Origin: Oceanospirillaceae bacterium
Lineage (GTDB): Bacteria > Pseudomonadota > Gammaproteobacteria > Pseudomonadales > Balneatricaceae
Assembly (NCBI GenBank): GCA_024640955.1
Contig: JAHEDZ010000007.1
Coordinates: 1 to 56,861 of the forward strand
Reading direction: 5' to 3'
Length of the DNA: 56,861 bases
Each line of letters begins with the position of its first letter. Within the stretch, counting starts at the first letter, position 1. The position numbers were made by a program, and so were the translations under genes. Below the pieces are notes generated by a model that was not told where the DNA came from, searched no databases, and saw only the letters and a list, made by a program, of their open reading frames with translations. Of the stretch, positions 17,075 to 24,751 are shown in pieces.

Positions 17075-18234
17075 TCCTCTATAAACTGTCTTATCCGACT
17101 GAGGGCCTCACGAATTCGATCTTTCGAAGTCGTGTATGCAAAGCGCACGTAGCGTTCGGCATGATTGGCGCCAAAGTCTGCACCCGGTGTCGCAACTACT
17201 TTAGCTTGCTCCAACAGCGCCCAACACCAAGCGAAGCTATCAGCGGTCAATTCACTGGCGTCGGCGTATATATAGAAAGCACCTTCAGGCACACGCGGCA
17301 CTTTAAACCCGAGTTCTAACAGGCCGCTCAATAACAGATCACGACGCGCCTGCAGTTCTAACCTGCGCTCTTCAAATAAGGCGAGAGCATCCTTATCAAA
17401 CGCAGCAAGTGCGGCGTACTGAGAGAGTGTGGGAGGTGATATGAAGAGGTTCTGTGCCATCTTCTCCATCTCAGCGACCGCCTCTTTCGAGCTAACAAGC
17501 CAACCTAAGCGCCAACCAGTCATACCAAAATACTTAGAGAATGAGTTAATGACGATCGCATCTGAATCGATCTGGACCGCTGAAGGGGTCTCTACCCCAT
17601 ACGTTAAGCCATGATAAATCTCATCGACCACCAGTGTTCCGCCTCTAGCGTTAACAACCGCTGCGATTCGTTCAAGCTCAGCGGCATCGAGCACCGCACC
17701 GGTCGGGTTGGCGGGTGAGGCAATTAGAACGCCCGAGGTATCCTGATCCCAATGCTTTTCCACCATCTCGGCGGTTAGTTGGTAATTGTGACGATGATCA
17801 ACGGCAATAAGCTTGGCACCGGCCTCGACTAATCTCAGGAACTGGCGATTGCAGGGGTAGGCTGGATCAGCCATAAGGAAGTTCGTCCCCTGCTCTGCGA
17901 TCAGTGCGAACGCGAGCATAAGCCCAGCAGATGCGCCAGCAGTAACCAGCACCTGATCAGCGCTTATAGCCTGTCCGTAGCGTTGTCGATGAAAGAGCGC
18001 GATCGCCTCACGCAACGGCTGAATACCCCCAGCAGCTGTATAGGTTAACGGTTGCGTATCGAGCAATTGTTTAGCACGCTCAATCACCTGCGGTGCGGCT
18101 CCAAAGTCCGGCTCACCCGCTCCCAGGTGAACTACATCCTGACCCGCGGCACCTAACTCACTCGCGCGTTTGAGCAAGTCCATTACTTTGAACGACTCAA
18201 TATCCTGCGCTCTCTGTGTCCAGCCCTGTGCCAT
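17062..18234 (-). CDS. PLP-dependent class I/II aminotransferase
   Basis: Fold-type I aminotransferase of 390 residues, AspC/AlaA-like. It begins with the substrate loop VVHLGAGEPDF. It has the cofactor aromatic turn YTAAGG, NPTGAVLD for the PLP-ring contact, the aspartate in VVDEIYHGLTY, the PLP lysine in INSFSKYFGMTGWRLGW and the C-terminal substrate arginine in ERYVRFAY. I chose ATG 18234, 7 bp after GGAGG, over the GTG one codon earlier. Aspartate or aromatic amino acids are plausible donors, but the exact substrate cannot be told. It is divergent from dksA across a repeat-rich gap. Confidence 0.9.
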   Translation of the reverse strand: MAQGWTQRAQDIESFKVMDLLKRASELGAAGQDVVHLGAGEPDFGAAPQVIERAKQLLDTQPLTYTAAGGIQPLREAIALFHRQRYGQAISADQVLVTAGASAGLMLAFALIAEQGTNFLMADPAYPCNRQFLRLVEAGAKLIAVDHRHNYQLTAEMVEKHWDQDTSGVLIASPANPTGAVLDAAELERIAAVVNARGGTLVVDEIYHGLTYGVETPSAVQIDSDAIVINSFSKYFGMTGWRLGWLVSSKEAVAEMEKMAQNLFISPPTLSQYAALAAFDKDALALFEERRLELQARRDLLLSGLLELGFKVPRVPEGAFYIYADASELTADSFAWCWALLEQAKVVATPGADFGANHAERYVRFAYTTSKDRIREALSRIRQFIEDQSE

Positions 18235-18278
18235 CACTATCCTCCATTCGCTGGGCGCATTATAAACGGCATTTACAT

Positions 18279-18335
18279 GCTATGCGTACGTTCAATTACA
18301 CGCTAGGCGTAGGTTCCATTGTAAGTACCTACAAT
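18279..18335. repeat. tandem imperfect repeat and overlapping dyads in aminotransferase-dksA gap
   Basis: Two copies of a 22-bp unit, 18279-18300 and 18302-18323, share 17 of 22 positions at a 23-bp period (core GCTA-GCGTA-GTTC). Overlapping dyads follow: GTAGGT (18309-18314) with ACCTAC (18327-18332), and ATTGTA (18318-18323) with TACAAT (18330-18335). A TTGACA lies downstream at 18390-18395, facing dksA, without a clear -10. Two helical turns between copies would suit a dimeric regulator. Regulator and target gene are unknown. Confidence 0.45.
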
Positions 18336-18445
18336 AGGGACTAGCCTAAAGGGAAGCCATCTGATAAGTTCTGCGCCTTAAATTAACTCTTGACAGTTAT
18401 TAGGTGACGGACAAACCGGACACTTAAAGAGATGAGGCAGTAAAT

Positions 18446-18877
18446 ATGCCAACGAACGCCGAAAAGAAATTCTCAACGATTGCGCCATATGAGATCAAAG
18501 ACTCTGAAGAGTTTATGAACGATGCGCAGAAAGACCACTTCCGTGAAATCCTACTGGAATGGAAACGCCAGCTAATGGAAGAGGTTGACATGACGATCAG
18601 CCATCTTAAAGAAGAGGCAACTAACTTCGCAGATCCTAGCGATCGCGCCAGCCAGGAAGAGGAGTTCAGCCTAGAGCTTCGTACCCGCGACCGCGAACGC
18701 AAGCTGATCCGTAAAATCGAGAAAGCGATAGAACGCCTCGAAGATGATGATTACGGTTACTGCGATGACTGCGGCGTCGAAATCGGTATCCGTCGACTAG
18801 AAGCACGTCCAACTGCTACCCAGTGTATTGACTGTAAAACGCTTGCTGAGATCAAAGAGAAACAAGTCGGCGGCTAG
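18446..18877 (+). CDS. dksA: RNA polymerase-binding transcription factor DksA
   Basis: Binds the RNA polymerase secondary channel and, with ppGpp, shuts down rRNA promoters (such as the one at the left edge) and activates amino-acid synthesis. The 143 residues have the coiled coil (about 30-100) whose tip carries DPSDRASQ (63-70), with both acidic residues needed for function. The zinc finger cysteines are C106, C109, C127 and C130, so this is the canonical four-cysteine form rather than a zinc-free DksA2. gluQ follows 46 bp later, as in E. coli and Pseudomonas. Confidence 0.97.
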   Translation: MPTNAEKKFSTIAPYEIKDSEEFMNDAQKDHFREILLEWKRQLMEEVDMTISHLKEEATNFADPSDRASQEEEFSLELRTRDRERKLIRKIEKAIERLEDDDYGYCDDCGVEIGIRRLEARPTATQCIDCKTLAEIKEKQVGG

Positions 18878-18923
18878 CTCCTGTTAGGTAGCTTCAAGCT
18901 CTAGAAGTTACCTTCTCCTTTCT

Positions 18924-19790
18924 ATGGTATATCGCGGACGTTTCGCACCCTCACCAACTGGCCCACTACACGCGGGCTCGATACTCACGGCTGTTGCAAG
19001 CTATCTAGATGCCAAAGCTAATGCTGGTACCTGGCTGGTACGAATCGAAGATCTTGATCCACCACGGATTCAACCTGGAGCGGAAAAGGCGATTTTAGAG
19101 GCGCTAGAGGCATATGGCCTCGAGTCCGATGAACCCATCATCCGCCAGAGCCAGCGTTTGGAGATTTATCAGGAGCATTTAGACAGGCTCATCGCGAACG
19201 ACCTGGCATATCGCTGTAGCTGCAGTCGCTCCGAGCTCAAGGCTCGCATGGCTCTGACCGAATACGATCGTTTCTGCCTTAATCATCCACCAGCAGATGG
19301 CACCCAAACAGGCGTACGCGTTGTAGGTGGAGCTAGCCCGAGCTTTTCCGATAAGGTGCAAGGTCCACAAGCCGCTGAGACTGTGAGTGACTTTATCGTT
19401 TTGCGCCGTGATGGACTTTTTGCCTATCAACTTGCCGTTGTTGTTGATGACGAACTGCAATTGATCAACAGCGTTGTGCGAGGCAAAGATCTACTTAACG
19501 AAACATCAAAACAGATCGTGCTACAGCAAAAATTAAGTTTTTCTCAACATAAAAATTACGCCCACCTGCCCCTGATTCTGGCAAAAGATGGTCAAAAATT
19601 GAGTAAACAGACCTTGGCGCAACCCGTTTCAACTAGCCTCGACCATATTAGGGAAAGCTTAACAAACACCTTTGGAAAGCTCGCCCTAAATCCACCCAAA
19701 GATTTGATTTATAACGATATTATTGATATTTATCGATGGGGTATTGAGCAGTGGAAGCTGTCTAAATTACCTACTGATCTAAAGGTATAA
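18924..19790 (+). CDS. gluQ: glutamyl-Q tRNA(Asp) synthetase
   Basis: Truncated GluRS paralogue that attaches glutamate to queuosine at position 34 of tRNA-Asp. Its 288 residues lack the anticodon-binding domain of GluRS, as expected. The HIGH-like motif is PLHAGS in RFAPSPTGPLHAGS, and the KMSKS-like motif is KLSK in AKDGQKLSKQT. The zinc site cysteines lie in YRCSCSRSEL and the later YDRFCLNH. It sits directly after dksA in the conserved order. The gene-free region behind it is unusually long. Confidence 0.95.
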   Translation: MVYRGRFAPSPTGPLHAGSILTAVASYLDAKANAGTWLVRIEDLDPPRIQPGAEKAILEALEAYGLESDEPIIRQSQRLEIYQEHLDRLIANDLAYRCSCSRSELKARMALTEYDRFCLNHPPADGTQTGVRVVGGASPSFSDKVQGPQAAETVSDFIVLRRDGLFAYQLAVVVDDELQLINSVVRGKDLLNETSKQIVLQQKLSFSQHKNYAHLPLILAKDGQKLSKQTLAQPVSTSLDHIRESLTNTFGKLALNPPKDLIYNDIIDIYRWGIEQWKLSKLPTDLKV

Positions 19791-19843
19791 GTTATTACTC
19801 ATTAGACTTTGGTGCTAATAGTGAAAAAAAACTAACTTTAGAG

Positions 19844-19872
19844 TTGAAAGATACTCAGCTGTCACATATATT
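19844..19872 (+). promoter_or_regulatory. sigma70-type promoter of the structured RNA
   Basis: TTGAAA (19844-19849), a 17-bp spacer and TATATT (19867-19872): five of six positions match the -35 consensus and five of six the -10. Transcription would start near 19878-19880, immediately before the first AAC repeat. I looked for a sigma54 -24/-12 promoter, which Pseudomonas crcZ uses, and found none with correct GG/GC spacing. Confidence 0.6.
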
Positions 19873-19877
19873 CCGTT

Positions 19878-20050
19878 ACCAGAACAACAACAACACGCGG
19901 CATTTGTGACACCCAAACAAAAATAATAAGGGTGAGATCGAAGCCAAATCGCTCTGAATAAAAATAACAACAGAGCATTGACGGTCGTGAAGACTACGCC
20001 AGTGAAACAACAATAATAATCACTGTGGAACTGTAGCTTCACGACCCGTC
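19878..20050 (+). ncRNA. candidate CrcZ-like Hfq-binding small RNA (or structured pcnB leader)
   Basis: Four A-rich AAN-repeat segments occur in 140 nt. (1) AACAACAACAAC at 19883-19894. (2) Loop AAACAAAAATAATAA (19915-19929) closed by CACCC (19910-19914) and GGGTG (19930-19934). (3) Loop AATAAAAATAACAA (19957-19970) closed by GCTCTG (19951-19956) and CAGAGC (19971-19976). (4) Loop AAACAACAATAATAAT (20005-20020) closed by CAGTG/CACTG, itself on a long stem 19980-19992 with 20037-20050 (13 pairs, one bulge). AAN repeats bind the distal face of Hfq. In Pseudomonas, CrcZ carries several AANAANAA motifs that sequester Hfq/Crc and lies between cbrB and pcnB. Position and motif therefore both fit. 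The 3' end is undefined, and the RNA may run into pcnB. Sequence identity to CrcZ was not tested. Confidence 0.6.
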
Positions 20051-20201
20051 CCCCCCAAAACCTTCCTTTCTTGTCTTGTACCAAACGCACCGTTTTAACA
20101 CCCACACATCGATAAAAGAGCCTAACATATCCAAGCTCCTGCTCTGCTGGTATGATTGCGTCTCAATTTTTGCAACTACCTAAGAAGATTAATCAGCACT
20201 G

Positions 20202-21641
20202 ATGGAAGAGATCCTTCTTTTACTACTCGGCCTTGGATTCATTGGCGCATTTTACTGGACAGCTCGCGGCCCTAAAGCGGCAGTTGCTGAGTCCGCAATT
20301 GAGCCCCCAGCAGAGGCGCAACTATCCGAAGCGGTGCTACCTCTGGGCGAACGCCGAGTTATTCCTGAATCGGTGCATCAGATACCGCGCCATGCTCTGG
20401 ATGATAACGCCATGCGCGTGGTCTACCGGATTCTTGATGCAGGTTACGAAGGCTATCTAGTCGGTGGTTGCGTGCGAGATCTTCTCGCGGGTAAGAATCC
20501 AAAAGACTTTGACGTTGCGACCTCTGCAACCCCTGAGCAAACCGAACCTCTGTTCAATCGTGCTCGCCTTATCGGACGACGCTTCAAAATTGTCCACGTC
20601 CGCTTCGGACGCGAAGTAATCGAAGTCGCCACCTTCCGTGCCGGCCACGATACCGCTGATAGTGGCGATCAGAGCCGACAGGCTGCATCCGGTATGCTTC
20701 TGCGCGACAACGTCTACGGCAACATTGAAGATGACGCGCTACGCCGCGACTTCTCTATTAATGCTCTCTACTACAACGTTAGCGATCACAGTATTCTCGA
20801 CTTTGCGAATGGCTACCCCGACTTGCTGGCCAAACGCATCCGTATTATTGGCGATCCGAATGAGCGCTACCGCGAGGATCCAGTGCGCATGCTGCGCGCG
20901 GCGCGCTTCGCCGCAAAACTCGGATTTGAAATAGAAGAGAACACCGCAGCGCCTATCCACAACCTTGCACCACTGATTGGCAAGGTTGCACCCGCACGTA
21001 TGTTTGACGAAGTACTCAAGCTGCTCCAGACCGGCCACGGTGTCGCCACCCTGCGCCAACTGATTCGCTTTGATATGTTCCAGTACCTGCTGCCAGGTAC
21101 GGACCGCATGCTGGATTCTGAGCTCTACCCCGTAGAGACGCTAGTCGATTGTGCACTGCGCAATACCGACCGCCGCCTAAATCAGGGCAAGAACGTAAAC
21201 CCGGCGTTTCTTTTTGCAGCGATGCTTTGGTATCCACTGGTAGAGCGCATGGCGAAGCTTGAGAAACGCTCTGAACTGCCGCCGCTGCAGCGCCTGCATG
21301 AAGCGGCAAACCAGGTATTGGGTGAGCAGATCAAGGCGACCGCTATTCCTCGTCGCTTCTCAACGATGATCCGTGAGATTTGGGAGCTTCAGCATCGCCT
21401 GCCGCGTACCGACCGCGCTGAGCAGATTATGGAGAGCCCTCGTTTCCGCGCTGGATATGACCTGCTAATTCTGCGTGAAGAAGCGGGCGAAGACCAAAAC
21501 GGACTGGGGGCTTGGTGGACAGAATACCAACGGGGTAACAAACCACCGGCGCCACGGCATGAGCCGCGCGATGAGAAGCGCAAACGTCCTCGTCGACGCC
21601 GTCGTAGTTCTTCGACACCGCGCCAGGACAATCAAAGCTAA
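20202..21641 (+). CDS. pcnB: poly(A) polymerase I, with N-terminal membrane segment
   Basis: Adds 3' poly(A) tails to RNAs, which speeds their decay by PNPase and RNase E. The nucleotidyltransferase domain has VGGCVRDLL (87-95) and the catalytic carboxylates D102 and D104 in KDFDVATSATPEQ. GRRFKIVHVRFGREVIEVATF and RRDFSINALYY follow, then the RNA-binding helical domain starting RIIGDPNERYREDPVRMLRA. The C-terminal tail is very basic (KRKRPRRRRRSS). Residues 1-19 are strongly hydrophobic, unlike E. coli PcnB, and predict a membrane anchor. A later GTG start near residue 45 would remove it, and the ribosome-binding site is weak at both places. The stop overlaps the folK start by one base. Confidence 0.94.
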   Translation: MEEILLLLLGLGFIGAFYWTARGPKAAVAESAIEPPAEAQLSEAVLPLGERRVIPESVHQIPRHALDDNAMRVVYRILDAGYEGYLVGGCVRDLLAGKNPKDFDVATSATPEQTEPLFNRARLIGRRFKIVHVRFGREVIEVATFRAGHDTADSGDQSRQAASGMLLRDNVYGNIEDDALRRDFSINALYYNVSDHSILDFANGYPDLLAKRIRIIGDPNERYREDPVRMLRAARFAAKLGFEIEENTAAPIHNLAPLIGKVAPARMFDEVLKLLQTGHGVATLRQLIRFDMFQYLLPGTDRMLDSELYPVETLVDCALRNTDRRLNQGKNVNPAFLFAAMLWYPLVERMAKLEKRSELPPLQRLHEAANQVLGEQIKATAIPRRFSTMIREIWELQHRLPRTDRAEQIMESPRFRAGYDLLILREEAGEDQNGLGAWWTEYQRGNKPPAPRHEPRDEKRKRPRRRRRSSSTPRQDNQS

Positions 21642-22126
21642 TGAGCGTACACGCCTACATCGGACTGGGGAGCAATCTCGGGAACCCGATTCAACAGGTC
21701 GGTGACGCTCTAATTGAGCTTAACCAAATCCCACTGACACGACTGCTGCAGCAGTCTCAGCTCTACCGCTCGGATCCGGTCGGTCCACCGGGTCAACCAG
21801 ACTACGTCAATGCCGTAGCGTTGCTTGAGACAGCACTCGAGGCACTCGAACTACTGGATGCACTACAACAGATCGAGAACGCCCATCAGCGCAGACGTAT
21901 CCAGCACTGGGGACCGCGCACACTGGACTTAGACCTGCTGCTCTACGCCGATCAACAGATCGATCATGAGCGCCTTCAGGTCCCGCACCCACATATGAGT
22001 GAGCGTGAGTTTGTGCTCTATCCATTGGCAGAGATAACGCCAGAGATCAAATTACCTGACGGTACCGCCTTGCAGCAGCTGCTAACCAAATGTCCACTGG
22101 GCACTTTGGCGCCAGTCGCTTTATAA
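21641..22126 (+). CDS. folK: 2-amino-4-hydroxy-6-hydroxymethyldihydropteridine pyrophosphokinase
   Basis: Transfers pyrophosphate from ATP to hydroxymethyldihydropterin, the step before FolP in folate synthesis. The 161 residues have the family start YIGLGSNLGNP, the pterin-binding YRSDPVGPPGQPDYVNAV, and the Mg/ATP segment RRRIQHWGPRTLDLDLLLY, with the two aspartates of DLDLLLY. PHPHMSEREFVLYPLAEI closes the active site. It overlaps pcnB by one base (TAATG), as is typical for this pair. Confidence 0.97.
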   Translation: MSVHAYIGLGSNLGNPIQQVGDALIELNQIPLTRLLQQSQLYRSDPVGPPGQPDYVNAVALLETALEALELLDALQQIENAHQRRRIQHWGPRTLDLDLLLYADQQIDHERLQVPHPHMSEREFVLYPLAEITPEIKLPDGTALQQLLTKCPLGTLAPVAL

Positions 22127-22159
22127 TACTGAGAACTTTGACCCACAGAGATCAAGACG

Positions 22160-22954
22160 ATGAGTAGCGTAAATCTGCAGACCCTGAGTGAGCACAAGCG
22201 TAACGGCCGCAAGTTCGCCATGCTAACGGCTTATGATGCTAGCTTCGCCAATCTGGTGAGCAACGCAGGCGTTGAAGTGATTCTAGTAGGTGACTCTCTA
22301 GGGATGGTTCTGCAAGGTGAGAGCAGCACTCTACCGGTCACTATGGAGCATATGGCCTACCACACTCAGAGCGTTGCCAAGGGTAATCAGGGGGCTCTGA
22401 TCATGAGTGACCTGCCCTTCATGAGTTACGCCAGCGTTGAGCAAGCCCTGGAGAACGCAGCTGAATTGATGCGCGCAGGTGCTCATATGGTCAAACTGGA
22501 AGGTGGACGCGCACTGGCTGAAACCGTTAGCAGACTCACCGAGATGGGAGTTCCTGTCTGCGTTCACCTCGGCCTTACCCCCCAGTCAGTTAATGTGTTG
22601 GGTGGCTACAAGGTTCAGGGTCGTGAACAGACAGCTGCACTACAGATGCTTGAAGATGCTCGCGTCTTAGAGGAAGCAGGCGCTGCAATTCTGCTACTCG
22701 AGTGTGTACCTACATTGCTCGCTGAGGAGATCACAAAGAACTCTAACGTGCCCGTGGTGGGTATTGGCGCAGGCCCACACACCGATGCTCAGGTCTTGGT
22801 TCTGCACGACATGCTAGGGATTACACCGGGTAAGAAGCCTAAGTTTGTGAAGGACTTTATGCAGGGCTCCAGCAGCGTTGTCGGAGCGGTAGAGAGCTAT
22901 GCAAGCGCCGTGCGCGACGGCAGCTATCCCGGTCCAGAGCATAGTTTCGAATAA
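22160..22954 (+). CDS. panB: ketopantoate hydroxymethyltransferase
   Basis: Adds a hydroxymethyl group from methylene-THF to 2-oxoisovalerate, the first step to pantothenate. The 264 residues contain the metal-binding [10 protein letters not shown] (aspartate), [14 protein letters not shown] with the lysine/glutamate, and the [20 protein letters not shown] segment. [20 protein letters not shown] is the C-terminal signature. It runs in an operon with panC one base behind, and uses the folate cofactor whose synthesis gene folK is immediately upstream. Confidence 0.97.
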   Translation: MSSVNLQTLSEHKRNGRKFAMLTAYDASFANLVSNAGVEVILVGDSLGMVLQGESSTLPVTMEHMAYHTQSVAKGNQGALIMSDLPFMSYASVEQALENAAELMRAGAHMVKLEGGRALAETVSRLTEMGVPVCVHLGLTPQSVNVLGGYKVQGREQTAALQMLEDARVLEEAGAAILLLECVPTLLAEEITKNSNVPVVGIGAGPHTDAQVLVLHDMLGITPGKKPKFVKDFMQGSSSVVGAVESYASAVRDGSYPGPEHSFE

Positions 22955-22955
22955 T

Positions 22956-23804
22956 ATGCAGACAGTCACTACCATTGCCGAACTACGTCAGGTCGTCGGT
23001 GCCGCTCGCAGAGCGGGCAAGAGCATTGGGTTTGTTCCTACTATGGGTAACCTTCACCAGGGACACCTGAATCTGCTGATCACTGCGCGCGAGAGAACCG
23101 ATTTTGTTGTCTCGTCTATCTTTGTAAACCCACTGCAGTTTAACGCTAAAGATGACCTTGAGCGCTATCCGCGCACACTGGAAGAGGATCAACAAAGCTT
23201 GATCGAATACGGTTGCGATCTACTGTTTGCACCGTCTGAGTCCGAAGTGTACTCCAGTGACCGTGCTAGCCAGACCTTTGTAGAGGTACCCGGCATCTCC
23301 GAGATGTACTGTGGCGCCAGTCGTCCAGGCCACTTTCGTGGTGTAACCACAATCGTTAACAAGTTGTTCAACCTAGTGCAGCCTGACCTAGCCGTATTTG
23401 GGAAGAAAGACTTCCAACAGCTGCATATCATTCGCCGCATGGTGACTGATCTATCGATGCCGGTTGAGCTGGTCGGTGTAGATACAGCGCGCGCAGAGAG
23501 CGGTCTGGCGTTGAGTTCACGCAACGGCTATCTCACGAAGGACGAGTTGAAACGGGCACCCGTGTTTTACGCACAGCTGCGGACGATTCATGACGCTCTG
23601 GTTGGCGGAAGTGATGATTTTGAAGGTCTGATAAAACAGGCGATCGAGTCGCTCGAGCGTGAGAGCTTCAAGCCAGACTACATTCATATCGTGCGCCGAT
23701 CAGATCTGCAGCCAGCAACGCCGAAAGACAGGGAGCTAGTCGTTCTGGCGGCCGCCTTCCTAGGCCAGGCCCGCCTGATTGATAACCTTGAGGTCGATTG
23801 CTAG
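22956..23804 (+). CDS. panC: pantothenate synthetase
   Basis: ATP-dependent condensation of pantoate with beta-alanine. From the ATG at 22956 the product is 282 residues, close to E. coli PanC (283). An upstream in-frame start inside panB would add 19 residues and is rejected. The nucleotidyltransferase motif is FVPTMGNLHQGHL (HxGH as HQGH). FVNPLQFNAKDDLERYPRT, FRGVTTIVNKLFNLVQPDLAVFGKKD and the KMSKS-like ALSSRNGYL are all in place. It converges with the pterin synthase homologue, with 3 bp between the stops. Confidence 0.97.
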   Translation: MQTVTTIAELRQVVGAARRAGKSIGFVPTMGNLHQGHLNLLITARERTDFVVSSIFVNPLQFNAKDDLERYPRTLEEDQQSLIEYGCDLLFAPSESEVYSSDRASQTFVEVPGISEMYCGASRPGHFRGVTTIVNKLFNLVQPDLAVFGKKDFQQLHIIRRMVTDLSMPVELVGVDTARAESGLALSSRNGYLTKDELKRAPVFYAQLRTIHDALVGGSDDFEGLIKQAIESLERESFKPDYIHIVRRSDLQPATPKDRELVVLAAAFLGQARLIDNLEVDC

Positions 23805-23807
23805 CGT

Positions 23808-24644
23808 CTAAGCTCTAGCAATTGCACCTTTACCTATACCCTCGAACGCTCGAACCTCAACGCGACTTCCTGGACAATTCTGACCAGTAACCAGCGCCAT
23901 ATGCTCGGCAATCTGCTCCACGGTAGACTCAGTATCGATCAGATAGACACGATCGCTCGGAAGCGATAGCTCAAATGCCCCTTGAGGCGCCTCATAAGCG
24001 AAGTAGCTTATTCCCTCAGCCTCACGCTGCAAATGTGAGCGCGTACCTATGTAAATATCACGGAACTGCTGACCCCAGTACTGCTCCTGCTCAGCGCTAC
24101 GTTCTCCATCAACAAACACCTGTACTCGTGATCGATGGCCGTGGGCGATTCGCTGACAGTTGCCCTGATGCTTCTGCAGGCCATGTGAGTAGTGATAGAG
24201 CGCACTATCAATCGTCTCAGGGTAGAGCGTCAAAGTCAGCCCCTGCACCTCATCTGGGAAGAGCTCGATTAGTCGGGATTCACACCACCGGGCCACAGAT
24301 TCGGGGGTAATCGCCTCAATATCTAACAGTGCGAATGCCTGCTCCGGACCCACACAATGTAATAGACGTCCATCGTCGTCAGTCCAGCGAACTTCGGTGC
24401 GATTATCCGACTCTTCTATTTCAAGGTTCGGCATCCGAGTGGCAATGGCCAATGCATGGTCGATACCCTCGTCAAACCACTGCTTCACACGCTTTTTGAC
24501 GATGCCAAAATCGCAGATCATCCCCTCATCATTAAGGGTGCCGTCCAGCTCTAAGCGCACTACCCAAGATTCACCCAGCAGGCCACGCTGAGCATCCAGA
24601 TAAGAAAAATCGACATGAGTAAGATCATCAACAAAAAGTTTCAC
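23808..24644 (-). CDS. tandem 6-pyruvoyl-tetrahydropterin/carboxytetrahydropterin synthase-like protein
   Basis: The 278-residue protein (GTG start at 24644 after TTGAGGTG) is two T-fold PTPS/QueD domains in a row. The N-terminal copy (about 1-130) keeps CDFGIVKKRVKQWFDEGIDHALA, with the Asp-His pair of the proton relay, and an LYPETIDSALY segment for pterin anchoring. It has lost the zinc histidines: LLGES stands where HGH is expected. The C-terminal copy (about 130-278) keeps SHGL, the catalytic-type cysteine of HQGNC and the zinc pair AHGHRSRV, but has no clear DH relay. Active sites of T-fold enzymes lie at subunit interfaces, so one composite site per chain is possible. The substrate is unknown; a role beyond queuosine is possible. 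Confidence 0.8.
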   Translation of the reverse strand: MKLFVDDLTHVDFSYLDAQRGLLGESWVVRLELDGTLNDEGMICDFGIVKKRVKQWFDEGIDHALAIATRMPNLEIEESDNRTEVRWTDDDGRLLHCVGPEQAFALLDIEAITPESVARWCESRLIELFPDEVQGLTLTLYPETIDSALYHYSHGLQKHQGNCQRIAHGHRSRVQVFVDGERSAEQEQYWGQQFRDIYIGTRSHLQREAEGISYFAYEAPQGAFELSLPSDRVYLIDTESTVEQIAEHMALVTGQNCPGSRVEVRAFEGIGKGAIARA

Positions 24645-24751
24645 AGCACACCTCAAAAGTTAGAAGCGCTAGTTTACCTCATCCCAGCAACCGCGCGCAT
24701 CCGCTGCGACACTTGGGTATACTAGAGCGCAAATTTTCTAGGCAGTCGATA

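Larger units (their letters stand above)
19791..20201 (+). other. 411-bp gene-free region between gluQ and pcnB
   Basis: No credible protein-coding frame. A minus-strand open frame here has no start signal and is low-complexity. On the plus strand the region holds a sigma70-type promoter (19844-19872) and an array of hairpins with A-rich loops (19883-20050). A pyrimidine-rich stretch follows (20051-20080), then 120 bp of ordinary AT-moderate sequence up to the pcnB start. A 7-bp inverted repeat (TGTCACA 19860-19866, TGTGACA 19905-19911) brackets the first AAC run. No intrinsic terminator with a U-tract is seen before pcnB. Confidence 0.8.

Noticed and set aside
19815-20105. 96-codon minus-strand frame in the gluQ-pcnB gap
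   Set aside because: No ribosome-binding site, low-complexity Cys and aromatic runs created by the AAN repeats on the other strand, and no resemblance to a known protein. The plus-strand RNA structure explains the sequence better.
19801-20180. sigma54 promoter for the putative RNA
   Set aside because: Sequences such as TTGGTGC (19809) and CTGGTATGATTGC (20147) lack the required 10-nt distance between the GG and GC elements.
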